A DNA stretch of 64,000 bases from JAKQDH01 sp029558835. GTDB taxonomy: Bacteria > Planctomycetota > Phycisphaerae > UBA1845. The notes under the pieces are model-generated. The model was not told the origin of the DNA. It searched no databases and saw only the letters and a list, made by a program, of their open reading frames with translations. The DNA lies in the NCBI GenBank assembly GCA_035356615.1, contig DAOQSN010000017.1:37148-101147 (forward strand), in the 5' to 3' direction. Below are positions 59,796 through 64,000 of this stretch, in pieces. Numbering within the stretch: position 1 is the first letter of the stretch; each line of letters begins with the position of its first letter. The position numbers were made by a program, and so were the translations under genes.

Positions 59796-62700
59796 GTGCT
59801 ATCCAACTTCTTCCTGGACCGCCCGGTGTTCGCCTGGGTCATCGCCATCATCATGATGCTGGCGGGCGGACTGGCGATCTACGATCTACCGATTTCGCAG
59901 TATCCACCGATCGCGCCGCCTTCGATTGCCATCGATGCGTTTTATCCCGGGGCCTCGGCGGAGACGGTCGAGAACAGCGTCGTCCAGATCATCGAGCAGA
60001 AGATGACCGGGTTCGACAAGCTGTTGTACATGTCCGCCTCCAGCGATGCCTCCGGGGCGGGGCGGATCGAGTTGACGTTCACCGCGGGGACCGATCCGGA
60101 CCTGGCCTGGGCCCAGGTCCAGAACAAGCTGCAGCTTGCGATGGCAAGCCTGCCGGACGTCGTGCAGCGGCAGGGCGTGAAGGTCAGCAAATCCACCCGC
60201 AACTACCTGCTGCTGGTGGGCCTGGTCTCGGAGGACGGCAGCCTGGACGGCATCGACCTGCGGGACTACGCCCAGGCGAACATCGAGAAGGTCCTGGCGC
60301 GCGTGCCCGGTGTGGGCGAAGTCGAGAGTTTCGGGTCCCAGTATGCCATGCGCATCTGGCTGAACCCGAACAAGTTGACGGACTACAAGCTCACGATCGA
60401 CGACGTCATCGCCGGCCTCCGCGCGTACAACGTGGAGATTTCCGCTGGTCAGTTCGGCGCGGTGCCCGCGGTTCAGGGCCAGCGCCTCAACGCCTCCATC
60501 GTCGTCCAGAACCTGCTGCGGACACCGGAGGAGTTCGCTGCCATTCCGCTGCGCATTAGTCCGGACGGCTCGATGGTGCGCGTGCGCGACGTCGGGCGGG
60601 CGGAGCTGGGAACCGAACGTTATGAAATGAGCGGGATGTACAACGGCCAGGAAAGCGCCGTGCTGGCCATTCGACAGGCACCCGGCGCCAACGCCCTGGC
60701 CACGGCCGCCGCGGTCAAACAGAAAATGGAGGAGCTGTCCGGGTACTTTCCTGCCGGCGTGCGGGTGATCTATCCGTATGACACGACGCCGTTCGTGCGG
60801 GTGGCCATCATGGAGGTCCTCAAGACGCTGCTCGAGGCCATCGTGCTGGTGTTCCTGGTAATGTACCTGTTCCTGGGCAACATCCGCGCGACGCTGATCC
60901 CCACCATCGCCGTGCCCGTGGTGCTGCTGGGGACGTTCGCGGTCCTGGACTGGTTCGGGTTCTCGATCAACATGCTGACCATGTTTGCGATGGTGCTGGC
61001 CATCGGTCTGCTGGTGGACGACGCCATCGTGGTTGTGGAGAACGTCGAGCGCGTCATGGGCGAGGAGGGGCTGCCCCCGCGCGAGGCGACCCGCAAGTCC
61101 ATGCGCGAAATCACGAGCGCGCTCATCGGCATCGGGCTGGTGCTGGCAGCCGTGTTCGGACCGATGGCCTTCTTCGGAGGCTCCACGGGCGTCATTTACC
61201 GGCAGTTCTCCGTGACGGTGGTGGCCGCGATGCTGTTGTCGGTGGTGGTCGCCCTGATTCTGACGCCGGTGCTGTGCGCGGCGTTGCTCAAGCCGGTGGC
61301 CAAAGGACACGAGGCGGCGGAAGGCGGGTTCTTCCTGCTGCGACCGCTCTTCCTCGCGTTCGACCGGGCGTTCTACTGGGTTCGGGACCGCTACCAGGCG
61401 TGGGTCGGTCGGATTCTCAGGAAGAAGCTGCGGTATCTGTTTATTTACGTGTTGATCGTGGTGGCCCTGGGGTACCTGTTCCAGCGCATGCCGACCGCCT
61501 ACCTGCCCGACGAGGACCAGGGCATCATGTTCGTACAGGCCATGCTGCCGGCGGGGGCGACCTTGGAGCGGACCGAGGCGGTCATGGCCCAGGTCCGCGC
61601 CTATCTTGAGGAGCACGAGAAGGAAGCCGTGGAATCCTGCATGACGCTGGCAGGCCGGAGTTTCGCCGGCACGGGCCAGAACAACGGCATGGCGTTCATC
61701 AAACTCAGGGACTGGAAACTGCGGGACCGACCGAACCTGAAGGTCACGGCGATCGCCGGGCGGGCGATGGGGGCGTTCGCGCAGATCCGCGACGCGATGG
61801 TGTATGCGTTCCCACCGCCGGCCGTGGTTGAACTGGGCACAGCGGGCGGGTTCGACTTCCAGTTGCAGGACCGCGGCGGACTGGGACACGAGGCTTTGAT
61901 GGCGGCCCGCAACCAACTCCTCGGCATGGCGGCCCAGGACCCGCGCCTGACAAAGGTGCGACCCAATGGGCTGGAAGACGTGCCGGAGTATCGAGTCGAC
62001 GTGGACTGGGACAAGGCCGGGGCGTTGGGAGTCCCGATCAACTCCATCCACAACACCATCTCGGCGGCGTTCGGCGGTGCTTATGTTAACGACTTCATTC
62101 AGGGAGGACGAGTCAAACGCGTGTTCGTGCAGGCCGACGCTCCCTACCGCATGTTGCCCGGCGACCTGGAGCGCCTGTACGTACGCAATAACACAGGCAG
62201 GATGACGCCGTTCACGTCCTTTGCCAGCGGGCGCTGGAGCTACGGTTCTCCGAACCTGCAGCGTTTCAATGCTTTTCCGGCCATGAACATCCTGGGCGAA
62301 CCGCCGCCCGGAAGAAGCTCCGGCGAAGCGATGCAGGCGATGGAGGAGATCGTCGCCAGGCTGCCCCAGGGCATCGGCCATGACTGGACGGGTGTTTCCT
62401 ATCAGGAGCGGATGGCGACCTCGCAGGCCCCCGTGCTGTACGCCTTCTCGATCATCGTGATCTTCCTCTGCCTGGCGGCCCTGTACGAGAGCTGGACCGT
62501 GCCGATATCCATCATGCTCGCGCTGCCGCTGGGCGTCATCGGCGGCGTGGTAGCCACGTCCTGGCGGGGACTGCCGAACGACGTCTACTTCCAGATCGGC
62601 CTGCTCACGGTGCTGGGGCTGACGACCAAGAACGCCATCCTGATCGTGCAGTTCGCCCTGGCCAAGGTGCACGAGGGGATGGGCTTGCTCGAGGCCACGC

Positions 62701-62975
62701 TCGAGGCGGCGAGATTGAGGCTACGGCCGATCGTCATGACCTCGCTGGCCTTCGGCTTCGGCGTGCTGCCGCTGGCCCTGGCGACCGGTGCCGGCGCGGG
62801 GGCCCAGACGGCCATTGGAACGGGGGTCCTGGGCGGCATGGCGACGGCCACCTTCCTGGCGATTCTCTTCATCCCACTGTTCTTCGTGGTCATATGTCAG
62901 GCATTCGGCAGGCAGCAGCGACGTCGGCCTGATGCGGCGGGCGCCAGGACGAGTGACACGTCGCGCGGCAGTTGA
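59796..62975 (+). CDS. RND efflux pump permease (AcrB/MexB-like, HAE1 family)
   Basis: 1059 residues. GTG start (MLSNFFLDRPVFAWVIAIIM). Twelve transmembrane segments with two large periplasmic loops; proton-relay aspartates lie in TM4 (GLLVDDAIVVVENVERVM). Other family marks: LPISQYPPIAPPSIAIDAFY, the first porter loop GRIELTFTAGTDPDLAWAQV, and late GLTTKNAILIVQFALAKVHEG. Exports hydrophobic and amphiphilic compounds using the proton gradient, as trimer with the two upstream products. The order OMF-MFP-RND in the operon differs from the common MFP-RND-OMF order. Close spacing (12 bp) indicates co-transcription under the TetR gene. Confidence 0.96.
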   Translation: MLSNFFLDRPVFAWVIAIIMMLAGGLAIYDLPISQYPPIAPPSIAIDAFYPGASAETVENSVVQIIEQKMTGFDKLLYMSASSDASGAGRIELTFTAGTDPDLAWAQVQNKLQLAMASLPDVVQRQGVKVSKSTRNYLLLVGLVSEDGSLDGIDLRDYAQANIEKVLARVPGVGEVESFGSQYAMRIWLNPNKLTDYKLTIDDVIAGLRAYNVEISAGQFGAVPAVQGQRLNASIVVQNLLRTPEEFAAIPLRISPDGSMVRVRDVGRAELGTERYEMSGMYNGQESAVLAIRQAPGANALATAAAVKQKMEELSGYFPAGVRVIYPYDTTPFVRVAIMEVLKTLLEAIVLVFLVMYLFLGNIRATLIPTIAVPVVLLGTFAVLDWFGFSINMLTMFAMVLAIGLLVDDAIVVVENVERVMGEEGLPPREATRKSMREITSALIGIGLVLAAVFGPMAFFGGSTGVIYRQFSVTVVAAMLLSVVVALILTPVLCAALLKPVAKGHEAAEGGFFLLRPLFLAFDRAFYWVRDRYQAWVGRILRKKLRYLFIYVLIVVALGYLFQRMPTAYLPDEDQGIMFVQAMLPAGATLERTEAVMAQVRAYLEEHEKEAVESCMTLAGRSFAGTGQNNGMAFIKLRDWKLRDRPNLKVTAIAGRAMGAFAQIRDAMVYAFPPPAVVELGTAGGFDFQLQDRGGLGHEALMAARNQLLGMAAQDPRLTKVRPNGLEDVPEYRVDVDWDKAGALGVPINSIHNTISAAFGGAYVNDFIQGGRVKRVFVQADAPYRMLPGDLERLYVRNNTGRMTPFTSFASGRWSYGSPNLQRFNAFPAMNILGEPPPGRSSGEAMQAMEEIVARLPQGIGHDWTGVSYQERMATSQAPVLYAFSIIVIFLCLAALYESWTVPISIMLALPLGVIGGVVATSWRGLPNDVYFQIGLLTVLGLTTKNAILIVQFALAKVHEGMGLLEATLEAARLRLRPIVMTSLAFGFGVLPLALATGAGAGAQTAIGTGVLGGMATATFLAILFIPLFFVVICQAFGRQQRRRPDAAGARTSDTSRGS

Positions 62976-63329
62976 CGCGGCCAGTTGGCGGGACGTGGAG
63001 GTTGTCGTAACCGCCCGTCGGCCTGCGGTGCGACGCACCGATCCTCCGGTGGTGGTGGCCGCTGGCACTGCGGGCCTCTGGGGGCGGCCTGCCCCGGGGG
63101 GTGCAGTGGCGGCGGAGCAGCGCGGCCGCCCCCGGACGGCATGCGGCTCCCGAGGCGCGGTTGGCAGCCCGCCGGGCAAGCCACATCGGCCCCCAGCAGT
63201 CGCCCTGGACCCGGTTGGCACGCGCCGGTGTTCGAGGCGGTCCGACCGCCCCGCAACGAGCAACCGGGCCCGGAAGACACCGCAGGCGGCCCCCTTCTCG
63301 AGAGCACGCACACCCCACTCGGCTGGGGC
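62976..63329. other. Intergenic region, no gene seen
   Basis: About 350 bp between the pump gene and the tRNA promoter. Only Pro/Gly/Arg-rich chance frames; no hairpin terminator could be assigned with confidence. Confidence 0.5.
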
Positions 63330-63359
63330 TTGACTTGTCCCAGACATAGCCGATATAAA
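63330..63359 (+). promoter_or_regulatory. Sigma-70-like promoter upstream of tRNA-Asn
   Basis: TTGACT (63330-63335), 18-bp spacer, TATAAA (63354-63359), 150 bp before the tRNA start. The 63366-63508 leader has no recognised feature. Confidence 0.6.
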
Positions 63360-63508
63360 GCACAACGCGTTAGGGGCGCCGCCCTGGGTCGTCGTGCCCC
63401 GTAAATCGAGTCTCCATAAGGACTTAGACCCCAGTCGCTGTAGACGAAGCGGCTCAGATGAGTCGGGCGGCCGCGACCGGGAGTGAGGAACGAGGCGGAC
63501 GCGACGTA

Positions 63509-63581
63509 TCCCCGATAGCTCAATCGGCAGAGCGAGCGGCTGTTAACCGCTAGGTTCTAGGTTCGAATCCTAGTCGGGGAG
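63509..63581 (+). tRNA. tRNA-Asn (anticodon GTT)
   Basis: Complete cloverleaf of 73 nt: acceptor TCCCCGA / TCGGGGA, D-arm GCTC...GAGC, anticodon stem AGCGG / CCGCT around loop CTGTTAA (GTT at 63542-63544), T-arm CTAGG-TTCGAAT-CCTAG, discriminator G. The 3' CCA is not encoded. The loop and stems pair fully. Confidence 0.97.
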
Positions 63582-63588
63582 ATCACCC

Positions 63589-63619
63589 GGCCACCGGTAA
63601 CTCCGGTGGCCTGTTTGTT
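63589..63619 (+). terminator. Rho-independent terminator of tRNA-Asn
   Basis: Perfect 9-bp stem GGCCACCGG / CCGGTGGCC with TAACT loop, then TGTTTGTT, starting 8 bp after the tRNA. Confidence 0.85.
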
Positions 63620-64000
63620 GGCGACTGGCCGCGAAATCACCGCCGGCGACGATGGTCGCAAGTCCGAGAAGCAGGGGACGTTGGGCGTTACCCGCCTGGA
63701 GGCCGCAGTCTGCGTCTGCGAGGCGCCGTCCGGCGTCCCGAACGGGGGCACCTCGAACTCCGCAGTTGCGGACGCCGGAGGGCATCCTCCAGTACTCGGC
63801 CTAGTAGGCGGCACGCGCAGACGTCTGACCCTGTAAACGGGGTTGCCCCGACCGTGGTTGATTTCGCGCAACTCCGGACAGCGATCCTTCCAGTCTCGAT
63901 CACGCCACGCGGTCTGTGAACCTCCGGCGAACCTCGTGGCATCGCTAGCCCAAGTTAGACACCTGTCGAGCCTAAACGGCCCTAGCGACCCCGGGAAGGG
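63620..64000. other. Window end, no gene recognised
   Basis: About 380 bp without a convincing coding frame, integrase or repeat of the tRNA 3' end. Confidence 0.45.

Noticed and set aside
59886..62672. 928-codon minus-strand frame opposite the RND pump gene
   Set aside because: His/Gln/Arg/Asp-rich composition of a high-GC shadow; the plus-strand pump is conserved along its full length. The same applies to long antisense frames at 1224-2810, 6012-7925, 9890-11794, 15072-17273, 27003-28670 and 50880-54017.
63509..64000. tRNA-Asn as the attachment site of an integrated island
   Set aside because: No duplicated tRNA 3' end and no integrase were seen within the window.

Overview
The window is a high-GC scaffold (one 100-N gap at 31564-31663) whose gene content points to a member of the Planctomycetota, probably Phycisphaerae-like and probably a draft or metagenome assembly. 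The evidence is a set of secreted proteins with dockerin-type or DCNGNG-type calcium repeats, a PEP-CTERM protein, an ECF sigma factor beside a Ser/Thr kinase-WD40 giant, an isolated rsmH, and long repeat-rich intergenic DNA. Most long antisense reading frames are high-GC shadows and are left out.

Layout. 1-9.7 kb: 5'-truncated MscS channel, two uncharacterised membrane proteins, a Tat/lipoprotein-type selenium-binding-protein (methanethiol oxidase) homologue and a TPR protein. 10-17.2 kb: glutamate dehydrogenase, then two paralogous PEP/pyruvate-binding (ATP-grasp) proteins, the second with a GAF-like N-terminus and a nucleotidyltransferase C-terminus. 17.1-23.3 kb (minus strand): a secretome block (M14 carboxypeptidase/beta-helix protein, PEP-CTERM protein, kelch-like dockerin protein) built around three copies of a repeated leader cassette, one of which is a relic.

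23.5-36.0 kb is a signalling/conflict-type island: a kinase-WD40-caspase-like (C13) fusion, its ECF sigma factor and a relic of a second sigma-factor tail, the 5' stub of another kinase, a fragment of a diversity-generating retroelement (truncated avd plus an Asn-rich template/variable-type repeat, no reverse transcriptase), a truncated companion ORF, a frameshifted and gapped CHAT-STAND-TPR gene, a 5' stub resembling an alpha-mannosidase, and a MITE-like inverted repeat. It looks repeatedly rearranged, although assembly error cannot be excluded at several junctions.

36-46.7 kb: metallophosphoesterase, two secreted proteins sharing a C-terminal module of about 365 residues, a dockerin-type propeller-like protein, PilZ protein, RsmH. 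47-55.7 kb: DUF2891, FG-GAP/dockerin protein, RluA-type pseudouridine synthase, YadA-head-like secreted protein plus a small dockerin-type protein, HEAT and DUF3592 membrane proteins. 56.1-63 kb: complete TetR-regulated RND efflux operon (OMF-MFP-RND), then tRNA-Asn with a promoter and terminator. Several secreted-protein genes have recognisable sigma-70-like promoters.
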